Of a stretch of DNA of 14,257 nt, positions 1-6,039 are shown in pieces; position 1 is the first letter of the stretch, and each line of letters opens with the position of its first letter. A model generated the notes under the pieces. It was given only the letters and a program-made list of their open reading frames with translations. It searched no databases and was not told the DNA's origin. This DNA is from JAPOPJ01 sp964538885. GTDB lineage: Archaea; Thermoproteota; Nitrososphaeria; Nitrososphaerales; Nitrosopumilaceae. Position numbers and translations under genes: made by a program. The DNA lies in assembly GCA_964538885.1 (NCBI GenBank), contig CAZIHR010000065.1, positions 1-14,257 on the forward strand, given 5' to 3'.

Positions 1-2
1 AC

Positions 3-290
3 GGCAACCAATACACGAGTAGAGACTTTAGGCATGCAGTCAAGGCCTTGGGCATCGGCAAGCATGAATTCATTTGGAAGAACACCCCGGAGCAGAACGG
101 ACACGTCGAGTCGTTCCACAAGACTCTCAAAAAAGAATACATCTGGCCCCGGGAGTTTGCCAACTATCAGGAGGCAGAGCAGGTCATTGCAGAAGCCTTT
201 GCAGACTACAGTAACGAGAGGATACACTCCTCCATCTGGTACATGACCCCTGCAGAATTTGCTGAACTGTGGGAGATGACGAATAAATGA
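3..290 (+). CDS. IS3-type transposase, C-terminal part (5' end outside window)
   Basis: This is the last 95 residues of an rve/DDE integrase-fold transposase, the enzyme that cuts and joins insertion-sequence ends. The reading frame is open from base 3. It starts with GNQYTSRDF, the stretch that normally follows the second catalytic Asp, which lies just outside the window. NTPEQNGHVESFHKTLKKEY follows and carries the catalytic Glu of the D,D-35-E triad. The end, ERIHSSIWYMTPAEF, is the usual IS3-type tail (NxxRxHxxLxxxTPxxF). The stop is at 288-290. The G+C content is higher than in the host genes (31 of 60 in 61-120), which suggests acquisition from elsewhere. No terminal inverted repeat was recognised downstream. 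IS481 or another IS3-like group is possible. Whether the whole gene is intact cannot be judged from here. Confidence 0.88.
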   Translation, partial: GNQYTSRDFRHAVKALGIGKHEFIWKNTPEQNGHVESFHKTLKKEYIWPREFANYQEAEQVIAEAFADYSNERIHSSIWYMTPAEFAELWEMTNK

Positions 291-575
291 GTGTAAAAAA
301 TCATTCGGATTTTGGAGCAAAAATTGGTACTAAAACAAGAGGTCCACTCCAAATCATAATTATATAATCTGGTACTACAATACGATATTTGATGTATACA
401 AATGATGTGTCATGGCTCTTACATACAAAGGACTGTCATTTGGTATATGGTGGAGACCTGTAAAATACATTAGAATATTTCAAAAAGACACTGTAAATAG
501 ACAATAAATACGATCGTGCTGCAATCAGTAAAAATCAATCTCTAAAACTAGTAAAACAGATGAAAAATCATGAAT
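291..575. other. Intergenic stretch after the IS3-type transposase
   Basis: This stretch is AT-rich and has no recognisable gene, tRNA or repeat. It presumably contains the right end of the insertion sequence, but no terminal repeat could be identified. A 31-codon ATG frame at 412-507 (plus), beginning MALTYKGLSFGIWW, is the only noticeable short frame. It has no recognised family and may be chance or a gene remnant. Confidence 0.5.
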
Positions 576-749
576 TTAAAAGATGGTAACATCGCCTGGT
601 GCAGGCTCTTGTTTTATCTTCTTTTCATGATGTTCGAAAAACTCCCGATGAGCAGAGTGCTGGTGCTGTCTTAATTTCTCAATGTCTTCAAATCCCTCAT
701 GACACAGATAACATTTAGGATTATCCTCATCTACAAGTGGCAACACCAT
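576..749 (-). CDS. Small C2H2 zinc-finger protein (57 aa)
   Basis: A complete 57-residue frame runs from ATG at 749-747 to TAA at 578-576. Residues 13-34 form a textbook C2H2 finger: C13-x2-C16-x12-H29-x4-H34, with hydrophobic positions F20 and L26 at the usual places. A Lys/His-rich helix-like stretch follows, and the protein ends PAPGDVTIF. A single C2H2 finger can bind nucleic acid or protein; which one cannot be told here. A TATA-like stretch lies about 25 bases upstream (770-778), which fits a leaderless mRNA. The gene is isolated between an IS3-type transposase and a decayed insertion element. The exact finger spacing and the promoter position argue against a chance frame. The cellular role is unknown. 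Confidence 0.75.
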   Translation of the reverse strand: MVLPLVDEDNPKCYLCHEGFEDIEKLRQHQHSAHREFFEHHEKKIKQEPAPGDVTIF

Positions 750-769
750 GACATGGCTGCTTCCTACTC

Positions 770-778
770 ATACTTAAC
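770..778 (-). promoter_or_regulatory. TATA-like box for the C2H2 zinc-finger gene
   Basis: On the minus strand this reads GTTAAGTAT, centred about 25 bases before the ATG at 749. That is the distance expected if transcription starts at or next to the start codon. No Shine-Dalgarno site is seen. Confidence 0.45.
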
Positions 779-811
779 AATTAAGTGATCTTACACATGT
801 TGTGCTATCCA

Positions 812-824
812 AAAAGTAGTTCGC
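812..824 (+). repeat. Inverted repeat, left end of decayed element
   Basis: The sequence is AAAAGTAGTTCGC. It is identical to the reverse complement of 1139-1151, and 11 of its 13 bases recur inverted at 1216-1226. Confidence 0.65.
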
Positions 825-858
825 ATTAGGATTATACATGTATGTTTTTTTCCATCTT

Positions 859-957
859 CTAGTTTGTTATATCTTGTGGTGGCTGTTTACGCACATATGC
901 CTGTGCAGGAGTCCCCATCTCATCTTTGAGGGACATGTGTTCCAGATTATTGTACCG
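859..957 (-). pseudogene. Remnant of an integrase-type transposase C-terminus
   Basis: Read on the minus strand from 957, the frame gives RYNNLEHMSLKDEMGTPAQA. This resembles the WYN..rPHMSL....TPaqA ending of archaeal rve-type transposases. The frame then runs into a stop (TAA), while the next frame continues as MRKQPPQDITN and stops at 861-859. That matches the usual RK.P tail and implies a one-base frameshift. An upstream minus-strand frame at about 1075-957 (YCKHRCESKKNRNSMRFKGG) is not in phase and may be N-terminal debris, though it was not recognised with confidence. The fragment lies inside the inverted-repeat element. The assignment rests on short motif similarity only. Confidence 0.5.
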
Positions 958-1138
958 GCCACCTTACTTGATCCTCGTCAAGCTTGTTTACCACCTTGAG
1001 CCATCTACCCCCCTTGAACCTCATGCTGTTCCTATTCTTCTTTGACTCACATCTGTGTTTACAATATATGACAGGATATCATATCATCTGCACCCTGCAT
1101 CATCAAGTATGATCCACCTCATAACATCTCATATGTAG

Positions 1139-1151
1139 GCGAACTACTTTT
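1139..1151 (-). repeat. Inverted repeat, right end of decayed element
   Basis: The sequence is GCGAACTACTTTT, the exact reverse complement of 812-824. Together with the preceding G (1138) it forms a 12-base direct repeat, GGCGAACTACTT, with 1215-1226. Confidence 0.65.
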
Positions 1152-1214
1152 GTCACGTAATGTATGCTGGCTAATTTGATATGGTATACAGGCACGTATA
1201 CGCTTGCTTTAAGA

Positions 1215-1226
1215 GGCGAACTACTT
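1215..1226 (-). repeat. Third copy of the element end sequence
   Basis: GGCGAACTACTT repeats 1138-1149 exactly, 77 bases downstream. Going outward, the context on the minus strand (GTCCCATAAGTAGTTCGC) resembles the left end with its flank (ATCCAAAAAGTAGTTCGC) with few mismatches. This copy could therefore be the true right end of a larger element. It lies only about 35 bases upstream of the rps26e TATA box. Confidence 0.5.
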
Positions 1227-1260
1227 ATGGGACAAGTCAGACATCGTCAATATACGCAAG

Positions 1261-1268
1261 AATATAAG
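1261..1268 (+). promoter_or_regulatory. TATA-like box for rps26e
   Basis: AATATAAG is centred about 26 bases before the ATG at 1290, consistent with a leaderless transcript. Confidence 0.6.
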
Positions 1269-1289
1269 TAAGCAAGTCACCTCGTTTTT

Positions 1290-1577
1290 ATGCCTCTAAA
1301 ACGAGCAAGTCGCGGGAGGACAAAAGGTGGAAAGGGATCCTCGGGTGTAGTTCAATGTACAAACTGTGGTCAGACAGTTCCAAAGGACAAAGCAAAAAAA
1401 GTCACCTCACGATTGAATTTAGTAGAACATACACTTGCAAAAGAGCTACGGGCCCAAGGGGCATACATAGCATCACCCACAGTATTAAAATGGTATTGCA
1501 TATCCTGTGCAATACATTTCAAGATCCTTAAAATCAGATCTGCAGACAATAGAAGAAAACGCGGAAAACTAAGGTAA
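1290..1577 (+). CDS. rps26e: Small ribosomal subunit protein S26e
   Basis: This 95-residue protein belongs to the eukaryote/archaea-specific S26e family, a component of the small ribosomal subunit near the mRNA exit channel. The N-terminus, MPLKRASRGRTKGGKG, is strongly basic. Two Cys pairs, C23-x2-C26 (VQCTNCGQ) and C70-x2-C73 (WYCISCAIH), form the expected zinc site. The stretch VPKDKAKKVTSRL between them is also typical. The basic C-terminus ends RRKRGKLR, and the length suits archaeal members. S26e occurs in Thermoproteota and Nitrososphaerota but not in most Euryarchaeota, so it helps place the organism. The start is ATG at 1290, with a TATA box 26 bases upstream and no Shine-Dalgarno site. 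The gene converges with the CDP-alcohol phosphatidyltransferase gene with one base between the two stop codons. A decayed insertion element lies just upstream. Confidence 0.95.
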   Translation: MPLKRASRGRTKGGKGSSGVVQCTNCGQTVPKDKAKKVTSRLNLVEHTLAKELRAQGAYIASPTVLKWYCISCAIHFKILKIRSADNRRKRGKLR

Positions 1578-1578
1578 A

Positions 1579-2151
1579 CTATTCTGTGATATTCTTGGCA
1601 GTTGTCACCATTCTTTGAATCAGTGTTACTGCCGCAATGACAGATACTATAATCAAGGCGTATTCCATAAAGCCGATCATTCCAATTATAGCAACTACAA
1701 GCAACCTCTCTGCACGCTCACCAATACCCACACCCTGTAATTGAATTCCTAATGCATCGGATTTGGCCCTAGCATAGCTGACCAAAAGGGACATAGATAC
1801 AGCCAGCAATACAATGTAGGGCTCTGCATATCCACCAATTAGTATTCCAAGAAATATAGAAACTTCAGCAATCTTATCTGACATCGAATCAAGATATCCA
1901 CCTTTTTTTGTTGTCTTGCCAGATATGCGTGCTACTTGTCCGTCCACCACATCAAAGAACCCCGATGCCAATAGCAGAATTCCACCAACTAACAGAGCAA
2001 ATTCCATTGCGATGCCATAAACTGCCGCAGAAGATACGGCAAGTATCAATCCAATACATGTCCAGATATTCGGCGAGATACCTGTAGCAGCAAAAGCCTT
2101 CCCAATTCTCCCAAGCGCAGGGCCTAATCTGTCACGAAGATGATTTAACAC
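1579..2151 (-). CDS. CDP-alcohol phosphatidyltransferase (PgsA/archaetidylinositol phosphate synthase-like)
   Basis: This 190-residue integral membrane enzyme joins a CDP-activated lipid to a polar alcohol to form phospholipid headgroups. The full family signature D-G-x2-A-R-x8-G-x3-D-x3-D is present: D70, G71, A74, R75, G84, D88 and D92. D67 is the extra upstream Asp of the metal site. About six hydrophobic segments fit the six-helix fold, at roughly 28-46, 50-66, 94-107, 111-124, 150-161 and 164-178. In archaea the acceptor is usually inositol phosphate, glycerol phosphate or serine; this sequence does not settle which. The GTG start at 2151 is preferred because TATATA (2173-2178) lies 24 bases upstream and the protein then begins MLNHLRDRLG. 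An upstream TTG at 2241 would add 30 residues with no support. The gene follows the ureohydrolase gene after 168 bases and has its own promoter. It converges with rps26e. Confidence 0.88.
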   Translation of the reverse strand: MLNHLRDRLGPALGRIGKAFAATGISPNIWTCIGLILAVSSAAVYGIAMEFALLVGGILLLASGFFDVVDGQVARISGKTTKKGGYLDSMSDKIAEVSIFLGILIGGYAEPYIVLLAVSMSLLVSYARAKSDALGIQLQGVGIGERAERLLVVAIIGMIGFMEYALIIVSVIAAVTLIQRMVTTAKNITE

Positions 2152-2170
2152 GAGCTTCCACCCAAGTTCA

Positions 2171-2180
2171 CATATATAAA
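2171..2180 (-). promoter_or_regulatory. TATA box for the CDP-alcohol phosphatidyltransferase gene
   Basis: The minus strand reads TTTATATATG, centred about 24 bases before the GTG start at 2151. It is one of the clearest TATA boxes in the window, and it decides the start codon. Confidence 0.65.
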
Positions 2181-2319
2181 AAAATAAAGGATTATTTTTG
2201 TGGAGATATAATGCCTGTTCAGCACAATATTGTAATATCATCTACAAACGACATATCATAAAACGGGCATTCAATGTTGTATATTGCGTAACGGCTTTTT
2301 TATATTTGGTAAAATACAA

Positions 2320-3195
2320 CTACAAATGCTTTGCTACATTCATAGCTAAAATGGTTGACAGTATTTTTGCTGCCACTGATGATGTTGAACCATTATCAAA
2401 ATTGGGATTCAGTTCTACAATATCGGCACCCACAATATTTGTTGATTTAAGAGAGTAAATCAAGTCAAACAGTTCCCGTGGAGTTAGACCTGTTGCCTCT
2501 GGATTACCCACGCCCGGTGCAAAAGCTGGATCCAGTACATCCAGATCTACACTCACATAGACTGTCTCAAATGATGACATAAAGTCGCGCAAGAGAACAG
2601 GACCAAGGCCTTCACGTATCTGCCGATCAGACACAGTACCGATGCCGTTCTCTCTAAGAAACTCCATCTCTTCTTTGACGAATGCCCGTGCACCCACATG
2701 TAGTATATTTTCAGGGCCACGTTGCTCCACTATTCTCCTAAGATAGGATGCATGACTAAGTCGCGTACCAGCATACGTATCTCTCAAGTCATAGTGTGCA
2801 TCAAATACTACATATCCAGTACTCTCTGAAAAGCTGGTATATGCACCAAAAGTAAGAGAGTGCTCGCCACCCAGAATAATTAGAGGTCTGTTCCTTGTAA
2901 GTAATTCACCGGTGATCTTTTTTACCATATCAATCATCGTATCTGCCACAACAGTATGTGTCATATTTCCAAGATCTTCAATATGGATCGTCTCCAAGTC
3001 CACTCCAAGCTCTGGATGAAAAATCTCAATGTTGTTAAATGCATCACGGATCGCGCTAGGCCCGAATCTACAGCCAGGCCTGTAAGAATGCGTAGAGTCA
3101 AACGGAATTCCATAGATCGTAGCTACAGTTTTTCCTGTATCATTTGAGGCAGTAAACAGAGAGTCTTGATTAAGATACAGATCCAAAAAACTCAA
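2320..3195 (-). CDS. speB: Agmatinase-family ureohydrolase
   Basis: This 291-residue protein belongs to the arginase/agmatinase/formiminoglutamase superfamily. These are two-metal (usually Mn) enzymes that hydrolyse guanidino groups, for example agmatine to putrescine and urea. All metal-binding motifs are visible: GGEHS with H112, DAHYD with D132, H134 and D136, and SVDLDVLDPAFAPG with D217 and D219. SHASYLRR (H148) and the late Glu of VEL (E261) are also family positions. The length is typical. Agmatinase is the likeliest activity, but other guanidino substrates cannot be excluded. The start is TTG at 3195, four bases after the thrS stop. GGTG at 3206-3203 sits seven bases upstream and could act as a Shine-Dalgarno site, fitting the second gene of an operon. 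The product could supply polyamine for the deoxyhypusine synthase encoded nearby. Confidence 0.87.
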   Translation of the reverse strand: MSFLDLYLNQDSLFTASNDTGKTVATIYGIPFDSTHSYRPGCRFGPSAIRDAFNNIEIFHPELGVDLETIHIEDLGNMTHTVVADTMIDMVKKITGELLTRNRPLIILGGEHSLTFGAYTSFSESTGYVVFDAHYDLRDTYAGTRLSHASYLRRIVEQRGPENILHVGARAFVKEEMEFLRENGIGTVSDRQIREGLGPVLLRDFMSSFETVYVSVDLDVLDPAFAPGVGNPEATGLTPRELFDLIYSLKSTNIVGADIVELNPNFDNGSTSSVAAKILSTILAMNVAKHL

Positions 3196-3199
3196 GATA

Positions 3200-5062
3200 C
3201 TACACCATTATTGGGGGTCTCTGAGAGAGATATTTAGGAAAGTTCAGTCCCGTGTAAGGCTTGCCGCGTGTCTGCTCCTCAAACTCTGAAACAAAATCGT
3301 TAAACGATAACTCTCTAACGTTCCCTGTCTGCCTGTCACGAATATTGAGACCTTCAGAGTTTGCCTCCTTTTGGCCGATCACCAGAATGTAACGTATCCA
3401 CTCTTTTTCTGCATCACGAATCCTCTTGCCGATACTTTCGTTCCGATCATCAATATCCACACGCATATTCTTTACAGAAAGTCTTGATTCCAGCACGGTA
3501 CAGAATTCTACAAATTCTCTCTTGAGTGGGATTATTCGTACTTGTGTAGGAGCAAGCCACAGTGGATACTGGGGTTTTTTCCCTTCCAAGGAATCTTTAG
3601 CGGCATTTTCCAACAATACAAAGATTATTCGCTCCACTGCACCAGAAGGAGAATTGTGCAGTATGATGGGGTGTTTTACAGTGTTATTCTCATCAACAAA
3701 CTCTATTCCATAACGGCTTCCATTTTCCACATCAATTTGATCAGTTGAAAGTGCAGATGCCTTGCCAAGATTGTCAATGTAATTGAACTCCCACTTTAAT
3801 ACAAAGTAAAAGAACTTGTCCTTCCACATCTCAACTAATATTGGCTTGCCATGTTGTTTTGCAAGAGCCTCTACAGCACTACGGTTCTCATTGTAAAAAT
3901 CTTCTGTAAACCGTATTGCCATCTCATAGTCTGTTTCCTGTATTCCCAGATCTTTTAAGACACTGCGCGATAGATCAAACCTCGCACCGAGCTCCGAGAT
4001 GGCCTGTTGCATATCCTTACAAAATGCATGACAATCAGGCATAGTAAATGCTCTAAGACGTCGCAATCCCACCAATTCACCAGACTGCTCACGTCGAAAG
4101 CTGTACCTAGTAAGCTCGTAAAGTCGATACGGTAAGTTCCTATAAGACATTTGAAATACGTTTGCCATAAGAAATTGTCCAAAGCATGCAGCAAATCGTA
4201 AAAACAATTTTTTGCCCTCTGAATCTATGTTGTACTGTCGTGCAGGAAATCTGTTAAAGTAACTCATCATGCTGGGATGATGCGAATCATACATAATTGG
4301 AGTCTCCACCTCATAGCCACCATACTCCTTGACACGATCCGTTACATATCTTTCAATAAGTGATTTAATCAACCTGCCGTTTGGAAAGAATCTCATGTTT
4401 CCAGAGTCGGATGCAGATTCATAGTCTGCAATACCCATCTTCTTCATTAGAGATATGTGTGGTGGAGGTTCCTCAACACTACGTTTTTTTGCAGCCTCAT
4501 ATTTGGCAAGAATCTCAAGTTGTTTATATTGAGAAAAGTCAAAGTTCGACACATCGGTCATCGTACCATCAGGTGAAAGAATCTTCCAAGAGGATTGGAT
4601 CTTGGACTCACCTTTTAGTGCTTCCGAGGTAGCCTCATCATTGGATTCAGCAGACACATTCTTTGTAATTATCTTAGAGCTTTCAGCTAGTGGATGTCCC
4701 TTTACTTGAATTTTGTAGGATTTTGTCCAGCCAAACGGTGAACGTGAGACTTTAAGATCTGATGCAAATGATTCCATCTCTCTTAATACCGCAGCAGCCG
4801 ATGTGGGTGGTGCCAAATCTGAGCTGAGGTGGGCATATGGATATAGCAGTAACTTTCTACAACCAATTTTGTCCATTGATTTTTTTATCTGATTTATTGC
4901 ATTGTGGGCTACTGAAAAGTCATCATGTTTTTCGACTGCAACAAACGCAACAACAACCTCCTCAATGTGCCTAGTTCCAAGCTCTGCCTCTTCGGCATCA
5001 CGAATCTCCTTCTTTATGGGCGTATATTCTACACTATCACAATGTAACTGTAGTATACGCAT
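3200..5062 (-). CDS. thrS: Threonyl-tRNA synthetase, archaeal type
   Basis: This class II aminoacyl-tRNA synthetase of 620 residues charges tRNA-Thr in the cytoplasm. Residues 1 to about 140 form the archaea-specific editing domain related to D-aminoacyl-tRNA deacylase (MRILQLHCDSVEY, LLLYPYAHLSSDLAPP). It differs from the bacterial TGS/editing pair. The catalytic core spans about 200-495. Motif 2 is YSFRREQSGEL (R322-E325 region) with LRRLRAFTMPDCH after it. Motif 3 is SGAVERIIFVLLE with R478. The zinc ligands match C293, H345 and H469. The anticodon-binding domain covers about 500-610. The editing and catalytic halves are fused in one chain, unlike species that split them. The start is ATG at 5062, with a TATA box about 28 bases upstream. 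The gene is followed after four bases by the ureohydrolase gene, so the two are probably co-transcribed. Confidence 0.96.
   Translation of the reverse strand: MRILQLHCDSVEYTPIKKEIRDAEEAELGTRHIEEVVVAFVAVEKHDDFSVAHNAINQIKKSMDKIGCRKLLLYPYAHLSSDLAPPTSAAAVLREMESFASDLKVSRSPFGWTKSYKIQVKGHPLAESSKIITKNVSAESNDEATSEALKGESKIQSSWKILSPDGTMTDVSNFDFSQYKQLEILAKYEAAKKRSVEEPPPHISLMKKMGIADYESASDSGNMRFFPNGRLIKSLIERYVTDRVKEYGGYEVETPIMYDSHHPSMMSYFNRFPARQYNIDSEGKKLFLRFAACFGQFLMANVFQMSYRNLPYRLYELTRYSFRREQSGELVGLRRLRAFTMPDCHAFCKDMQQAISELGARFDLSRSVLKDLGIQETDYEMAIRFTEDFYNENRSAVEALAKQHGKPILVEMWKDKFFYFVLKWEFNYIDNLGKASALSTDQIDVENGSRYGIEFVDENNTVKHPIILHNSPSGAVERIIFVLLENAAKDSLEGKKPQYPLWLAPTQVRIIPLKREFVEFCTVLESRLSVKNMRVDIDDRNESIGKRIRDAEKEWIRYILVIGQKEANSEGLNIRDRQTGNVRELSFNDFVSEFEEQTRGKPYTGLNFPKYLSQRPPIMV
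3203..3206 (-). promoter_or_regulatory. Possible Shine-Dalgarno site for the ureohydrolase gene
   Basis: GGTG on the minus strand lies in the last codons of thrS, seven bases before the TTG start at 3195. Other genes here appear leaderless and need no such site. An internal operon gene does, which supports the TTG as the start. Confidence 0.4.
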
Positions 5063-5086
5063 AATTTTTGAGTCGCTTGATAATTG

Positions 5087-5094
5087 AATTAAAT
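5087..5094. promoter_or_regulatory. Symmetric TATA-like box between thrS and the 74-residue gene
   Basis: AATTAAAT (ATTTAATT on the other strand) is centred about 28 bases from the thrS ATG (5062) and about 28 bases from the ATG at 5119. One near-palindromic box could serve both directions. There are only 56 bases between the two start codons. Confidence 0.45.
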
Positions 5095-5118
5095 GTTATG
5101 TATTGAAAATTTTAGGCA

Positions 5119-5343
5119 ATGCCCAAAAAATATCAAAAAATGAACAAAAAGCTTAAAGATCATGAGACCATCAACTCGAAGCGGTTATTGATTACTTGTG
5201 CTGATAATGTAACAGATCGACTTTATGAAGTATCAGTATACATTGTGATAACGGTCTTTAGAATGTTGTACAGTTCTGTCCAGAATGCTGCAAACTCTGC
5301 ACTCTTGTTCATTTCTATGGTGTGGTATAGGTTCCTGCAATAG
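5119..5343 (+). CDS. Hypothetical small protein (74 aa)
   Basis: I do not recognise this frame. It has an ATG start at 5119 and a TAG stop at 5341-5343. The N-terminal 25 residues are rich in Lys (MPKKYQKMNKKLK). A hydrophobic patch around 39-52 (VYIVITVFRML) and a hydrophobic C-terminus (ALLFISMVWYRFLQ) could be membrane-associating helices. The main support is position: a TATA-like box shared with thrS is centred about 28 bases upstream, the spacing used by the confident genes here. No strong homology cue or metal site is present. It could still be a chance frame, since the next 60 bases hold no other gene. Confidence 0.35.
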   Translation: MPKKYQKMNKKLKDHETINSKRLLITCADNVTDRLYEVSVYIVITVFRMLYSSVQNAANSALLFISMVWYRFLQ

Positions 5344-5406
5344 TGTATGGTGGAGGCACTCTTGATGTTTTAAACCCACTTTATTTCATGCTTGCCAAGA
5401 GTCAGT

Positions 5407-5580
5407 TTATTTAATTCCATCAAAATTTGGTCTGCATGTATGTGCAAAGGACCTTGCCATATTATAGTATAATACAACAAAATGAGCGCGAATATTAAGT
5501 ATTGAGATAAAAATTGAACGACGCCACACAATCCAAAATAGAATAAAACTACACAAAAGCACAAGGATGATCTCAAACAT
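5407..5580 (-). CDS. Possible small membrane protein (57 aa)
   Basis: An ATG frame runs from 5580 to TAA at 5407 and encodes 57 residues. The start, MFEIILVLLCSFILFWIVWRR, looks like a single membrane helix followed by positive charges, which suggests an N-out/C-in anchor. A 40-residue tail, partly hydrophobic, follows. I know no family for it. An overlapping minus-strand frame (5576-5370, TTG start, 68 residues) is also hydrophobic. Only one can be real; this one is preferred for its ATG and its membrane-helix-plus-Arg pattern. The promoter signal is weak (an AT-rich patch near 5603-5607). Confidence 0.3.
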   Translation of the reverse strand: MFEIILVLLCSFILFWIVWRRSIFISILNIRAHFVVLYYNMARSFAHTCRPNFDGIK

Positions 5581-5628
5581 TATCAAATTGGTGATCAGAC
5601 AGTAATTGGAAAAACAAGAAGAGGGTGT

Positions 5629-5976
5629 TCACGTATCAGAGTTGCTTACATGTGTGTTCAAGGCAATGACTGAGCGCAGTATCAATCCAGATAGACCCAG
5701 ATCAGATTTCAAAAACCTAGCAATTCGATTTAAAGCATCACTACCACGAAATCCTTCATCATATAGCAACTCGATCGAGCCCTTATCCGTGTTTACAAAT
5801 ACAGTAATTAGGGAAAAAGTACCCAGATTTTCATCGATTCTTTCTTCATAAAGGCGTAGCTCCACATGTGATATTGTAAAGCCATACTCTACAAAGTTGC
5901 CAGATGCAAAAAGCACATGAATTTGGTCAGGTTTACGATTCACGCGTCGCGGCTCATGAATATCAACATAATGCAT
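5629..5976 (-). CDS. Conserved-looking hypothetical protein (115 aa)
   Basis: I do not recognise the family. With ATG at 5976 the protein has 115 residues and probably folds as several beta strands (QIHVLFASGNFVEYGFTISH, VELRLYEER, TFSLITVFVN, SIELLYDEG). A helix (DALNRIARFLKSDLG) follows. It has no signal peptide, membrane segment or Cys pair. The start is chosen because TTTATAC (about 6002-6008, minus strand) lies 29 bases upstream. A longer frame from 6090 would overlap the deoxyhypusine synthase gene deeply. The gene is divergent from deoxyhypusine synthase with only 63 bases between start codons, so the two may share promoter elements. Codon choice looks like that of neighbouring genes. 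It is probably a real cytoplasmic protein of unknown role. Confidence 0.6.
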   Translation of the reverse strand: MHYVDIHEPRRVNRKPDQIHVLFASGNFVEYGFTISHVELRLYEERIDENLGTFSLITVFVNTDKGSIELLYDEGFRGSDALNRIARFLKSDLGLSGLILRSVIALNTHVSNSDT

Positions 5977-6000
5977 CAACACAAACAAATAATCAAATCC

Positions 6001-6009
6001 AGTATAAAG
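6001..6009. promoter_or_regulatory. Shared TATA region, 115-residue gene / deoxyhypusine synthase
   Basis: AGTATAAAG on the plus strand (CTTTATACT on the minus strand) is centred 29 bases before the minus-strand ATG at 5976 and about 35 bases before the plus-strand ATG at 6040. The minus-strand spacing fits a leaderless start. For deoxyhypusine synthase it would leave a leader of several bases. Confidence 0.4.
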
Positions 6010-6039
6010 TTTGACGGAAGCGTTATTTACAGTAAACCA

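Larger units (their letters stand above)
812..1151. mobile_element. Decayed insertion element with 13-bp inverted ends
   Basis: AAAAGTAGTTCGC at 812-824 is repeated exactly in inverted orientation at 1139-1151 (GCGAACTACTTTT), bounding 340 bases. Inside, on the minus strand, lie broken frames that resemble the end of an integrase-type transposase. The size, the inverted ends and the broken frames suggest an internally deleted insertion sequence or a MITE-like derivative. A third copy of the end sequence (GCGAACTACTT) is at 1216-1226, so the true outer boundary may be near 1226-1235 instead. No clear target-site duplication was found. Confidence 0.55.

Noticed and set aside
440..460. TATGGTGGAG motif shared with about 5344-5356
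   Set aside because: The match is only about ten bases and the flanks differ, so it is not a convincing repeat.
5370..5576. 68-residue hydrophobic minus-strand frame with TTG start
   Set aside because: It overlaps, in another frame, the 57-residue ATG frame at 5407-5580, which has a cleaner membrane-helix pattern. Neither is certain, but this one has the weaker start.
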